From Chamaelirium japonicum (taxonomy: Eukaryota > Streptophyta > Magnoliopsida > Liliales > Melanthiaceae): a stretch of 64,000 nucleotides of DNA. Where the stretch lies: NCBI GenBank assembly GCA_947650365.1, contig CANTAL010000098.1:682001-746000 (forward strand), read 5' to 3'. The position numbers were made by a program, and so were the translations under genes. Below are positions 24,110 through 35,202 of this stretch, piece after piece (positions within the stretch are counted from its first letter, which is position 1; each line of letters begins with the position of its first letter). Under the pieces are notes generated by a model. That model made no database searches. It was given only the letters and a program-made list of their open reading frames with translations, and was not told the DNA's origin.

Positions 24110-26059
24110 GTCATTGAAGACGATGGACGGCCAAGCAAGACCTTCGATGGGCTTCTCGATCCAGGTATCTTCTTTATTTGCAGTAGATCGAACATGGAAG
24201 ATGCGCCGAATCTGCCGATCGACTTCTTTCCCGGTCAGATTTTGATTGTGCAATGTTCCATGAATACCAAAGACGTTGGCATTCACAGAGATAGGTTGCC
24301 GGTCAGAGGAGATTTGATGTATCCAGCACACTTCTTTGCCCTTTGCAGAGATTCGACGTTGATCATGCCCGTTGTTGATGAATTCTTGAAGGTGGCCCTC
24401 TCGCAATAAGTCTTCAAGATGGAACTTCAACCGATAGCACCGGTCGGTGGAGTGGCCGTGACTTCGATGGAATTCGCAGTAGACTGTTTTGTCTGCTGTG
24501 AATTTGGAGTTTGGCTGAAGAGGATTGGGCCTCCGTAGATACTCGTCGTGTTGAATGCGGTCGAGTATTTGTTCGACTGGTAAATTCCACTCAGTGAAAG
24601 TGGTCTTCGTCGGAGATCGACGCCTATCATTTTTTGATCGCTTGTTGGCCGGAGGGGCTGCTGCTTCAGCGTTGTAAGCCTTTGCAGCATACTTTGGAGC
24701 TTCTCTTTCCGCAGGCCTTCTCTTCGTTTCTCGCCCTTTCCGAGCGACTTGATCGTCTTCCACCTCAATCTCTCTCTGGATTCGATCAAATATTGCACCC
24801 AGAGAAGGAGGGGGATTGCGGATAAAGTCGTTGTAAATGTGTAGATCGAATCGGAGAGCGTTCTGGAAAGCCAACATGATGGCTTCATCATCCAGATGTC
24901 TTCCAGAGAGGGCAGCGTGCTCGTTGCGAAACCTCCTAGTGAAACTTTGGAGAGTCTCGTCAGCACCCATCCTTAGCCGATAGAGAGAGTCCAGCTTCTT
25001 CTCGGGCTTCAGATTGAGCTGATAATGCTGCACAAAGAGTTTAGCCAAAACATCGAACTGGGTGATGGACCCAGCTCGGAGAATGTGATACCAGTCAAGT
25101 GACGGCTCATCGAGACTTGCTGCGAAGGTGCGGCAGAGCACGTTGTTTTCTTCTTCGTGCGGCGTTAAAGCTTGCTTGAATGCGAGGATGTGGAGAGTAG
25201 GATCTCCTCGGACGCAGTTGAATTTGGGGAGGATAGGAGTTCTCCATCCCTTCGGGAATGTTGATTCAAAAAGGCTTCGATATAGAGGCCCGTCAGAGGA
25301 ATACCCGTCCCTACGACCATGTCCTCGACCTATAGGTGGGTCAAGAGGCAAGATCGCAAGGTCTTGCTCATGCATTGAAGTATTTGCCGGTTGAAGTCGG
25401 TGCCGAAGGTCCGGTCCAAGTCCATGTTGAAGTGGAATGGATGGGGAAAGTCGACTCTTTGAAGGAGCGACTTTCATTTGGTGCTTCCTTGGTATGTTGA
25501 GTTTTGAAGGTGTCCTCTTGTCGCAGTTACAGCCAGAAGAAGATTAAGAAGACTCGTCATCGAGACGGTCCCAAACACTCTGCTTCCAGGGGGTAGCAGA
25601 GGGAGTTGGATCACGTCGAGTCCTCTCGAGGGCAGTAGTACCCATTGACCTCCGTTGTTCGGAGTGGATGGAATGTCGAGGAAGATCGACCCTCTCACTT
25701 GTGGAGTAGATCGGAAGAGCGATTCCAGCCTCGGAGGCTGCCTTCTTCAGAGCATCCCTCTCAGCAGTGAGGGTGGCATTCTGCTTTGCCAATTGGAGCA
25801 GCTGGAAGTCGACTGCAGAGATTTGGTAGGTTGATGGAGGGTCTTCAACAGGAGCGGGTGTTGTTTTCCCAATCGACTGTCGCGCGGGGTGGGCGATAGG
25901 TCGATCGACAGATTTGCCACTCCCTGAACGAACCCCCATCTCGGGGACAGCAAGGGGCTGTCCGAAGTTGAGCCTTTGACTCATTGAACGAGTCTCAGGA
26001 CGAGGTTGTTGTTGAGTGTTACTTCCTTCTGGTTGACCTTGATGTTTTGTCCTCACCAT
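24110..26059 (-). pseudogene. gag of the retrotransposon
   Basis: Capsid and nucleocapsid region. It starts at MVRTKHQGQPEG, after a leader of about 130 bases from the primer binding site. Early parts are polar with a short coiled-coil stretch (LQLAKQNATLTAERDALKK). The capsid-like retrotransposon gag domain lies at about 24750-25250, with LDWYHIL, FVQHYQ and ESFTRRF-like positions (here LQSFTRRF). A Cys/His knuckle-like motif, CEFHRSHGHSTDRC, lies near 24430-24490. The region is not fully open in this copy. Confidence 0.85.
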
Positions 26060-26190
26060 TCAGAGAGCGAAAGGTGCAATGAGAGTGCCGCTCGATCAGT
26101 TGTCTAATCAACCGAGAGTGCGAGGAAGTTTGACTATCAAGATCGGTTGTAGGTTCAACCGGTCAAGTAGTAGAGAGCTCGACTTTTTGC

Positions 26191-26212
26191 TCGGATCCCA
26201 CAGACGGCGCCA
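26191..26212 (-). promoter_or_regulatory. Primer binding site
   Basis: In element sense TGGCGCCGTCTGTGGG, starting three bases after the end of the 5' LTR. A TGGCGCC start is common in Tat elements and pairs with the 3' end of a plant tRNA (Asp- or Arg-type primers are reported in the group). I did not settle which tRNA. Confidence 0.85.
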
Positions 26213-26638
26213 AACTGTGGGGGAAAATCTTCGTGCCGACCCGAAGACTTTCGCAGCACCAGTCAATTGAAGTTCAAGTAGACGTTGAAGATCGTTGGTC
26301 AATCTGTTGATTGAAGTTGAAGCCTTTTGATATGTCAATAGAAAGAGATATGCAATCAGAGAGTAGACACGAGAGGTGATCTCGGAGTTCAGCCGAAGCC
26401 TACATCTCCGTGCTATAGGGAGCAACCCGAATTCACTAACACTTTTCTCGAAGTAACCTCGACAGGCCGAGTGCTACTGAAGCCTTTTTTTGATCTCTTC
26501 AAAGACAAGAAGTTGATCAAGTAAAGGTGAAGGTGAGAAAATAGAAATTCCAGAGCTCTGGTTCTGAAAATCAGATCTCATAGTGGAAAATGGATTTCGG
26601 ATCTCGGATTTCGATCCTTTTACATTTGAAGGCTCTGC

Positions 26639-26646
26639 TATTTATA
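26639..26646 (-). promoter_or_regulatory. TATA box of the 5' LTR
   Basis: CCTATAAATAGCAGAG on the minus strand is a consensus plant TATA box. Transcription would start about 25-30 bp downstream, near 26610, marking the U3/R border. The same box is in the 3' LTR at 13508-13515. Confidence 0.85.
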
Positions 26647-26762
26647 GGATTCTCTGGTGATAAATGGCGGTTTCTGCAGCCTCTGGGGATCCTCCAGGTA
26701 AATCTGGTGGGCCCCGTTACCGTCTTCTGGGGGATTCCGCAGGCTCTCGGTCCCACCAAACG

Positions 26763-26914
26763 GGGCCGGTGGGTCCCGCGATAATCCTCGTGGGTCCACC
26801 AGGCAGGGCCGGTGGGTCCCGAAGTAGTCTTCGTGGGCCCACCAGGCAGGGCCGGTGGGTCCCGTGGTGGTCCTCGTGGGCCCACTAGGCAGGGCCGGTG
26901 GGTCCCGTGGTAGC
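26763..26914. repeat. 43-bp GC-rich tandem repeat in U3 of the 5' LTR
   Basis: Copies at 26763, 26806, 26849 and 26892. The middle spacers differ (CGATAATC, AAGTAGTC, TGGTGGTC). The array is unchanged between the two LTRs, so it was present before insertion. Confidence 0.9.
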
Positions 26915-26945
26915 TGGTAGACTTCTGCCAAAATTTGCACCCACA

Positions 26946-26950
26946 GATCG
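26946..26950. repeat. Target site duplication GATCG (right)
   Basis: Second copy of the 5-bp duplication, directly after the LTR end CACCCACA. The satellite then continues with TGCGAATAAATT. Confidence 0.95.
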
Positions 26951-27728
26951 TGCGAATAAATTAGAATGTATCGTACGAATGAATTAGAATGGATACATTT
27001 GTGTGAATGAATTAGAATGGATCATACGAATGAGTAAGAATGGATCGTACGAATGAAATAGAATGGATCGTACGAATGAATTAAAATAGATCGTGCTAAT
27101 GAATTAGAATGGATCATACGAATGAATTAGAATGGATCATACGAAGGAATTAAGGTGGATCATACGAATGAATTAGAATGGATACATTCATGTGAAAGAA
27201 TTAGAATGGATTGTATGAATGAATTAGAATGGATCGTGTAAATGAATTAGAATGGATTGTGCGAATGAATTAGAATGGATCGTACGAATGAATTAGAATA
27301 GATTGTACGAATGAATAAGAATGGATCGTACGAATGAATTAGAATGGATTGTATGAATGAATTAGAATGGATCGCATGAATGATTTAGAATGGATCGTGT
27401 GAATGAATTAGAATGGATATATTCGTGCGAATGAATTAGAATGGATCGTACGAATGAGTAAGAATGGATCGTACGAATAAAATAGAATGGATCGTATGAA
27501 TGAATTAGAATGGATCGTGCGAATGAATTAGATTGGATCGTGCGAATGAATTAGAATGGATCGTACGAATGAATTAGAATGGATACATTCGTGTGAATGA
27601 ATTAGAACGGATACATTCGTGCGAATGAATTAGAATGGATCATGCAAATGAATTAGAATGGATCATATGAATGAATTAGAATGGATCGTATGAATGAATT
27701 AGAATGGATCGTACGAATGAATTAGAAT
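26951..27728 (+). repeat. Satellite, F block after the retrotransposon
   Basis: Continuation of the 2.4-kb macro-unit broken at 13083. It matches the satellite after 10632, including the following 28-bp GGATACATT monomer and the GAGTAAGAATGG variant. It ends at an F-to-R switch near 27728. Confidence 0.9.
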
Positions 27729-30700
27729 TGACCCATTCTAATTCATTCACACGAATGTATCCATTCTAATTCATTCACACGAATGTATCCATTCTAATTC
27801 ATTCATACGATCCATTCTAATTTATTTGCACAATCTATTTTAATTCATTCGTACGATCCATTCTAATTCATTCATACGATCCATTCTAATTCATTCGCAT
27901 GACCCATTCTAATTCATTCATATAATCCATTCTAATTCATTCATACAATCCATTCTAATTCTTTCGCACGAATGTATCCATTCTAATTTATTCGTACGAT
28001 CCACCCTAATTCCTTTGTATGATCCATTCTAATTCATTCGTAGGATACATTTTAATTCATTTGCACGATCCATTCTAATTCATTCATACGATCCATTCTA
28101 ATTCATTCGTACGATCCATTCTAATTCATTCGCACAATCTATTGTAATTCATTCGTACGATCCATTCTAATTCATTAGCACGATCCATTCTAATTCATTC
28201 GTACGATCCATTCTAATTCATTAGCATTATCCATTCTAATTCAATCATACGATCTATTCTAATTCATTCGCACGAATGTATCCATTCTAATTTATTCGTA
28301 CGATCCATTCTAATTCATTCGCACAATCTATTCTAATTCATTCGTATGATCCACCCTATTTCCTTCGTATGATCCATTCTAATTCATTCGCACGAATGTA
28401 TCCATTATAATTCATTCGTACGATCCATTCTAATTCATTCGTACGATCCATTCAAATTCATTCATACGATCCATTGTGCAATCCATTCTAATTCATTCAT
28501 AAGATCATTCATATGATCCATTCTAATTCATTCATACGATCCATTCTAATTCATTCGCACGATCCATTCTAATTCATTCATACGATCCATTCTCACTCAT
28601 TCGTAAGATCCAATCTAATTCATTCGCACAAATGTATCCATTCTAATTCATTCGTACGATCCATTCTAATTCATTCGCACAATCTATTCTAATTCATTCG
28701 TACGATCCATTCTAATTCATTCGCACGATCCATTGTAATTCATTGGTACGATCCATTCTAATTTATTTATACAATCCATTCTAATTCTTTTGTACGAATG
28801 TATCCATTCTAATTTATTCGTACGATCCATTCTATTTCATTCGCACGATCCATTCTAATTTATTCATATGATCTATTCTAATACATTCATACGATCCATT
28901 CTAATTCATTTGTACGATCCATTCTAATTCATTCGTACGATCCACCCTAATTCCTTCGTATGATCCATTCTAAATTATTCGCACGAATGTATCCATTCTA
29001 ATTCATTCGTACGATCCCTTCGAATTCATTCTACGATCCATTCTAATTCATTCGTATGATCCATTCTAATTCATTCGCACGATCCATTCTAATTCATTCA
29101 TACAATCAATTCTAATTCATTTGTACGATCCATTCCAATTCCTTCGTACGATCCATTCTAATTCATTCGTACGATCCATTCTAATTCATTCGTATGATCC
29201 ATTCTAATTCATTCATACGATCCATTCTTACTCATTCGTACGATCTATTCTTACTCATTTTTACGATACATTCTAATTCATTCGCACGAATGTATCCATT
29301 CTTACTCATTCGTACGATCCATTCTAATTCATTCGCACGAATGTATCCATTCTAATTCATTCGTATGATCCATTCTAATTCATTCGCACGATCCATTCTA
29401 ATTCATTCATACGATCCATTCTAATTCATTCGTACGATCTATTCTAATTCATTCGCACGATCCATTCAAATTCATTCATACGATCCATTCTAATTCATTC
29501 ATACAATCCATTCTAATTCTTTCGCACGAATGTATCCATTCTAATTCATTCTTACGATCTACCTAATTCCTTCGTATGATCCATTCTAATTCATTCGCAC
29601 GAATGTATCCATTTTAATTCATTCGTACAATCCATTCTAATTCATTCCTACGATCCATTCTAATTCATTCATACGATCCATTCTAATTCATTCGCACGAA
29701 TGTATTCATTCGCACAATCTATTCTAATTCATTCGTATGATCCATTCTAATTCATTAGCACGATCCATTCTAATTCATTCGTACGATCCATTCTATTTCA
29801 TTCGTACGATCCATTCTTACTCATTCGTACGATCCATTCTAATTAATTCGCACGATCCATTCTAATTCCTTCATACGATCCATTCTAATTCATTCGTACG
29901 ATCCATTCCAATTCATTCGCACAATCTATTCTAATTTATTCGTACGATCCATTCTAATTCATTAGCACGATCCATTCTAATTCTTTCGTACGATCCATTC
30001 TAATTCATTCGTACGATCCATTCTAATTCATTCATACGATCCATTCTAATTCATTCGCACGAATGTATCCATTCTAATTCTTTCGTATGATCCATTCTAA
30101 TTCATTCGTACCATCCATTCTAATCCATTCTAATTCATCATTCGCATAATCTATTCTAATTCATTCATACGATCCATTCTAATTCATTAGCATGATCCAT
30201 TCTAATTCATTCGTACGATCCATTCTATTTCATTCATACGATCCATTCTATTTTATTCGTACGATCCATTCAAATTCATTCGCACGAATGTATCCATTCT
30301 AATTCATTCGTACGTTCCATTCTAATTCATTCGTACGATCCACCCTAATTCCTTCGTATGATCCATTCTAATTCATTCGCACGAATGTATCGTACGAGAA
30401 TTAGAATGGATCGTACGTATGAATTAGAATGGATCGTACGAATGAGTAAGAATGGATTGTACGAATGAATTAGAATGGATCGCACAAAGGAATGAATTAG
30501 AATGGATACATTCGTACAATCAATTCTAATTCATTCGTATGATCCATTCTAATTTATTCGCATGATCCATTCTAATTCTTTCGCACGAATGTATCCATTC
30601 TAATTCATTCGTACGATCCACCCTAATTCCTTCGTATGATCTATTCTAATTCATTCGTATGATCCATTCTAATTCATTCGTACGATCCATTCAAATTCAT

Positions 30701-31827
30701 TCATACGATCCATTCTAATTCATTCATACGATCCATTCTAATTTATTCGCTCGAATGTATCCATTCTAATTCATTCGTACGATGCATTCTAATTCCTTCG
30801 TACGATCCATTCTAATTCCTTCGTACGATCCATTCTAATTCCTTTGTACAATCCATTCTATTTCATTCGTATGATCCATTCTAATTCCTTCGTATGATCC
30901 ATTCTAATTCATTCGTACAATCCATTCTAATTCATTCATACAATCCATTCTAATACTTTCGCATGAATGTATTAGAATGGATTGTATGAATGAATTAGAA
31001 TGGATCGTACAAATGAATTAGAATGGATCATGCGAATAAATAAGAATGGATCGTACGAATGAATTAGAATAGATTGTGCGAATAAATTAGAATGGATCGT
31101 ACGAATGAATTAGAATGGATACATTTGTGTGAATGAATTATAATGGATCGTACGAATGGATCGTACGAAGGAATTAGAATGAATTAGAATGGATACATTC
31201 GTGCGAATGAATTAGAATGGATCGTATGAATGAAATAAATTGGATCGTATGAATGAATTAGAATGGATCGTACGTATGAATTAGAATGGATACATTCATG
31301 GGAATGAATTTGAATGGATCGTACGAAGGAATTAGAATGGATCGTATGTATGAATTTTATTTCATTCTAATTCATTAGCACGATCCATTCTAATCCATTC
31401 TAATTCATTCGTACAATCCATTATATTTCATACGAAGGAATTAATTTATACGATCCATTCTAATTCATTAGTGTGATCTATTCTATTCATTCATACGATC
31501 CATTCTATTTCATTCACACGAATGTATCCATTCTAATTCATTCATACGATCGATTCTAATTCATTCATACAATCCATTCTAATTCATTCATACGATCCAT
31601 TCTAATTCATTCACACGATCCATTCTAATTCATTCATTCGATCCATTCTAATTCATTCGTACGTTCCATTCTAATTCATTCACACAATCTATTCTAATTC
31701 ATTCGTACGATCCATTCTAATTCATTAGCACGATCCATTCTAATTCATTCGTATGATCCATTCTATTTCATTCGGACGATCCATTCTTACTCATTCGTAC
31801 GATCCATTCTAATTCATTCGCACGAAT

Positions 31828-32038
31828 GTATCTGTCGCGCCCCGGATTTTCCTGTGCGTAGTAAACCCGAGGTGTGATAATTTTGATGATTTTTTTTTTA
31901 ATATTTTTATTTATTCTCCCTTGCTCGGATGGTTCCATCTGAGCAAGGGAGAATAAATAAAAAAATTAAAAAAAAATCATCAAAATTATCACACCTCGGG
32001 TTTTCTATGCTCAGGAAAATCCGTGGCGTGACAGTATC
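31828..32038. mobile_element. 201-bp foldback/MITE-like insertion with GTATC duplication
   Basis: Element 31833-32033, flanked by GTATC at 31828-31832 and 32034-32038. Nearly the whole length is one inverted repeat: ends TGTCGCGCCCCGGATTTTCC and TGTCACGCCACGGATTTTCC (right end read on the other strand), A/T-rich arms, and a tight centre (GATGGTTCCATC) near 31933. Satellite units B and C have a single GTATC at 39550-39554 and 47663-47667, which are the empty sites. It has no coding capacity. The class is unassigned: TG...CA ends with a 5-bp duplication are integrase-like, while the full-length hairpin is MITE-like. Confidence 0.88.
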
Positions 32039-33113
32039 CATTCTAATTCATTCGTACGATCCATTCTAATTCATTCGCACGATCCATTCAAATTTATTCA
32101 TACGATCCATTCTAATTCATTCGTACGATCAATTCTAATTCATTCACACAATCTATTATAATTCATTCGTATGATCCATTCTAATTTATTAGCACGATCC
32201 ATTCTAATTCATTCTTACGATCCATTCTATTTCATTCGTACGATCCATTGTTACTCATTCGTACGATCCATTCTAATTCATTCGCATGAATGTATCCATT
32301 CTAATTCATTCGTACGATCCATTCTAATTCATTCGCACGATCCATTCTAATTCATACATACGATCCATTCTAATTCATTCGTACGATCCATTCTAATTCA
32401 TTCGCACGATCCATTCTAATTCATTCATACAATCCATTCTAATTCATTCATACAATCCATTCTAATTCTTTTGCATGAATGTAACCATTCTAATTCATTC
32501 GTACAATCCACCCTAATTCCTTCGTATGATCCATTCTAATTCATTCGCACGAATCTATCCATTCTAATTTATTCGTACGATCCATTCGAATTCATTCATA
32601 CGATCCATTCTAATTCATTCATACGATCCATTCGAATTTATTCGTACGAATGTATCCATTCTAATTCATTTGTACGATCCATTCTAATTCATTCGCACAA
32701 TCTATTCTAATTCATTCGTACGATCCATTCTAATTCATTCGCACGATCCATTCTAATTCATTAGCACGATCCATTCTAATTCATTCGCACGAATGTATCC
32801 ATTCTAATTCATTTGTACGATCCATTCTAATTCATTCCCACGATCCAATCTAATTCATTCGCAAGATCTATTCTAATTTATTCGTACGATCCATTCTATT
32901 TCATTCGTACGATCCATTCTTACTCATTCGTACGATCCATTCTAATTCATTCGCACAAATATATCCATTCTAATTCATTCGTACGATCCATTATAATTCA
33001 TTCGCACGATCCATTCTAATTCATTCGTACGATCCATTCTAATTCATTCGTACGATCCATTCTAATTCATTCGCACAATCTATTCTAATTCATTCGTAAT
33101 TCATTCGCACGAT

Positions 33114-33290
33114 CATTCAGGTGTTTAGGTTGCGGCCTCAGACTTTGTATTTGGTTGAATACAAAGGTGCACCTTTGAACGTTAGTTGATCGTGGGGAGA
33201 CCCTGTGTGATCCATTATAAGTCATTCAAAGGTGCACCTTTGTATTCAACCACATACAAAGTATAAGGCCGCAACCTAAACACCTGAATG
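33114..33290. repeat. 177-bp inverted-repeat module, copy 1
   Basis: Non-satellite module with 66-bp arms (start CATTCAGGTGTTTAGG, end its reverse complement) and a 45-bp asymmetric centre. Each arm contains the 16-bp palindrome CAAAGGTGCACCTTTG. It sits exactly where the satellite turns from R to F, so the satellite on both sides continues the palindrome (CGATCATT before, AATGATCG after). The asymmetric centre is inverted relative to copies 2 and 3. Confidence 0.92.
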
Positions 33291-35202
33291 ATCGTGCCAA
33301 TGAATTACGAATGAATTAGAATAGATTGTGCGAATGAATTAGAATAGATCGTGCGAATGAATTATAATAGATCGTACGATTGAATTAGAATGGATCATAT
33401 GAATAAATTAGAATGGATCGTGCGAATGAATTAGAATGGATCGTACGAATGAATTAGAATGGATACATTCGTGCGAATGAATTAGAATGGATTGTACGAA
33501 TGAGTAAGAATGGATCGTTCGAATGAAATAGAATGGATCATACGAATGAATTAGAATGGATCGTGCGAAAGAATTAGATTGGATCGTGCGAATGAATTAG
33601 AATGGATCATACGAATGAATTAGAATGGATACATTCGTGCAAATGAATTAGAATGGATCGTATGAATGAATTCGAATAGATTGTACGAATGAATTACAAT
33701 GGATACATTCGTGCGAATGAATTAGAATAGATCAAATGAAGGAATTAGGGTGGATCGTATGAATGTAATAGAATGGATACATTCGTGCGAAAGAATTAGA
33801 ATGGATTGTATGAATGAATTAGAATGGACCGTATGAATGAATTAGAATGGATTGTACAAATGGATTAGAATGGATTGTACGAAAGAATTAGAATGGATCA
33901 TACGAATGAAATAGAATGGATCATAAGATGGAATTAGAATGGACATACGAAGGAATTAGAATGGATCGTACGAATAAATCAGAATTGATACATTTATGCA
34001 AAAGAATTAGAATGGAATGTATGAATGAATTAGAATGGATCGTATGGATGAATTAGAATGGATCGTGCGAATGAATTAGATTGGATCGTGCGAATGAATT
34101 AGAATGGATCGTACGAAGGAATTAGAATGGATCGTATGAATGAATTAGAATGTATTGTATGAATGAATAAGAATGGAACGTGCAAATGAATTAGAATGGA
34201 TCGTACGAATGAATTAGAATGGATCATACGAATGAATTAGAATGGATCGTGCGAATGAATTAGAATGGATCGTACGAATGGGTAAGAATGGATCGTACGA
34301 ATGAAATAGAATGGATCGTACGAATGAATTAGAATGGATCGTGCGAATGAATTAGATTGGATCGTGCGAATGAGTTAGAATTGATCGTACGAATGAATTA
34401 GAATGGATACATTCGTGGGAATGAATTAGAATGGATACATTCGTGCGAATGAATTAGAATGGATCGTGCAAATGAATTAGAATGGATCATGCAAATGAAT
34501 TAGAATGGATCGTACGAATGAATTAGAATAGATTGTGTGAATGAATTAGAATGGAACGTACGAATGAATTAGAATGGATCGAATGAATGAATTAGAATGG
34601 ATCGTGTGAATGAATTAGAATGGATCGTACGAATGAATTAGAATGGATTGTATGAATGGATTAGAATCGATCGAATGAATGAATTAGAATGGATCGTGCG
34701 AATGAATTAGAATAGATCGTACGAATGAATTAGAATGGATCATACAAAGGAATTGGGGTGGATCGTACGAATGAATTAGAATGGATACATTCGTGTGAAA
34801 GAATTAGAATGGATTGTATGAATGAATTAGAATGGATCGTATGAATGAATTAGAAAGGATCGTGCGAATGAATTAGAATGGATCGTACGAATGAATTATA
34901 ATGGATCGTATGAAAGAATTAGAATGGATCGTGCGAATGAATTAGAATGGATCCTACGAATGAATTAGAATGGATTCATTCGTGCGAATGAATTAGAATG
35001 GATCGTACGAACGAGTAAGAATGGATCGTACGAATGAAATAGAATGCATCATACGAATGAATTAGAATGGATCATGCTAATGAATTAGATTGGATCGTAC
35101 GACGAATGAATTAGAATGGATACATTCGTGCGAATGAATTAGAATGGATCGTACGAATGAGTAAGAATGGATCATATAAATGAAAAAGAATGGATCATAC
35201 TA

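Larger units (their letters stand above)
13084..26945 (-). mobile_element. Tat-lineage Ty3/gypsy LTR retrotransposon (13.9 kb)
   Basis: Nearly complete LTR retrotransposon in minus orientation, inserted into the satellite. Order in its own sense: LTR, PBS, gag, protease, RT, RNase H, second RNase H, integrase, a spacer, an opposite-strand gene region, tandem repeats, PPT, LTR. LTR ends are TG...CA and the target duplication is GATCG. Lack of a chromodomain, a second RNase H between the first one and integrase, and an antisense gene in the 3' part are known marks of the plant Tat group (Retand, Grande and Ogre relatives). The LTRs differ by about 7 substitutions and one 1-base gap, so at commonly used plant rates the insertion is some hundreds of thousands of years old. 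The gag-pol region is interrupted about three times, and the antisense gene perhaps twice, so this copy is structurally whole but coding-broken. Confidence 0.95.
26216..26945 (-). repeat. 5' LTR (right copy)
   Basis: 730 bp, TGTGGGTG...CCCCCACA in element sense. It drives the genomic transcript. U3 (about 26650-26945) has the 43-bp GC-rich repeats at 26763-26914, then the TATA box at 26639-26646. R and U5 follow down to 26216. I count about seven substitutions and one 1-base gap against the left LTR. Confidence 0.95.
27729..35202. repeat. Satellite macro-unit A (~7.5 kb)
   Basis: First of three related macro-units. Orientation order: R about 27729-30391, short F 30392-30512, R to about 30970, F to about 31350, R to 33113, the 177-bp inverted repeat, then F to about 35202. 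Landmarks shared with units B and C: CCATTGTGC at 28471, a doubled CTAATCCATTCTAATTC at about 30120, CGTACGAGAATT at 30391, and the inverted repeat at 33114. Only this unit carries the foldback insertion at 31833. Confidence 0.88.

Noticed and set aside
33114-33290. hAT-type MITE (CAGG...CCTG ends)
   Set aside because: The 8 bp outside each end are reverse complements rather than direct copies, and the satellite itself is inverted around it, so no target duplication can be claimed.
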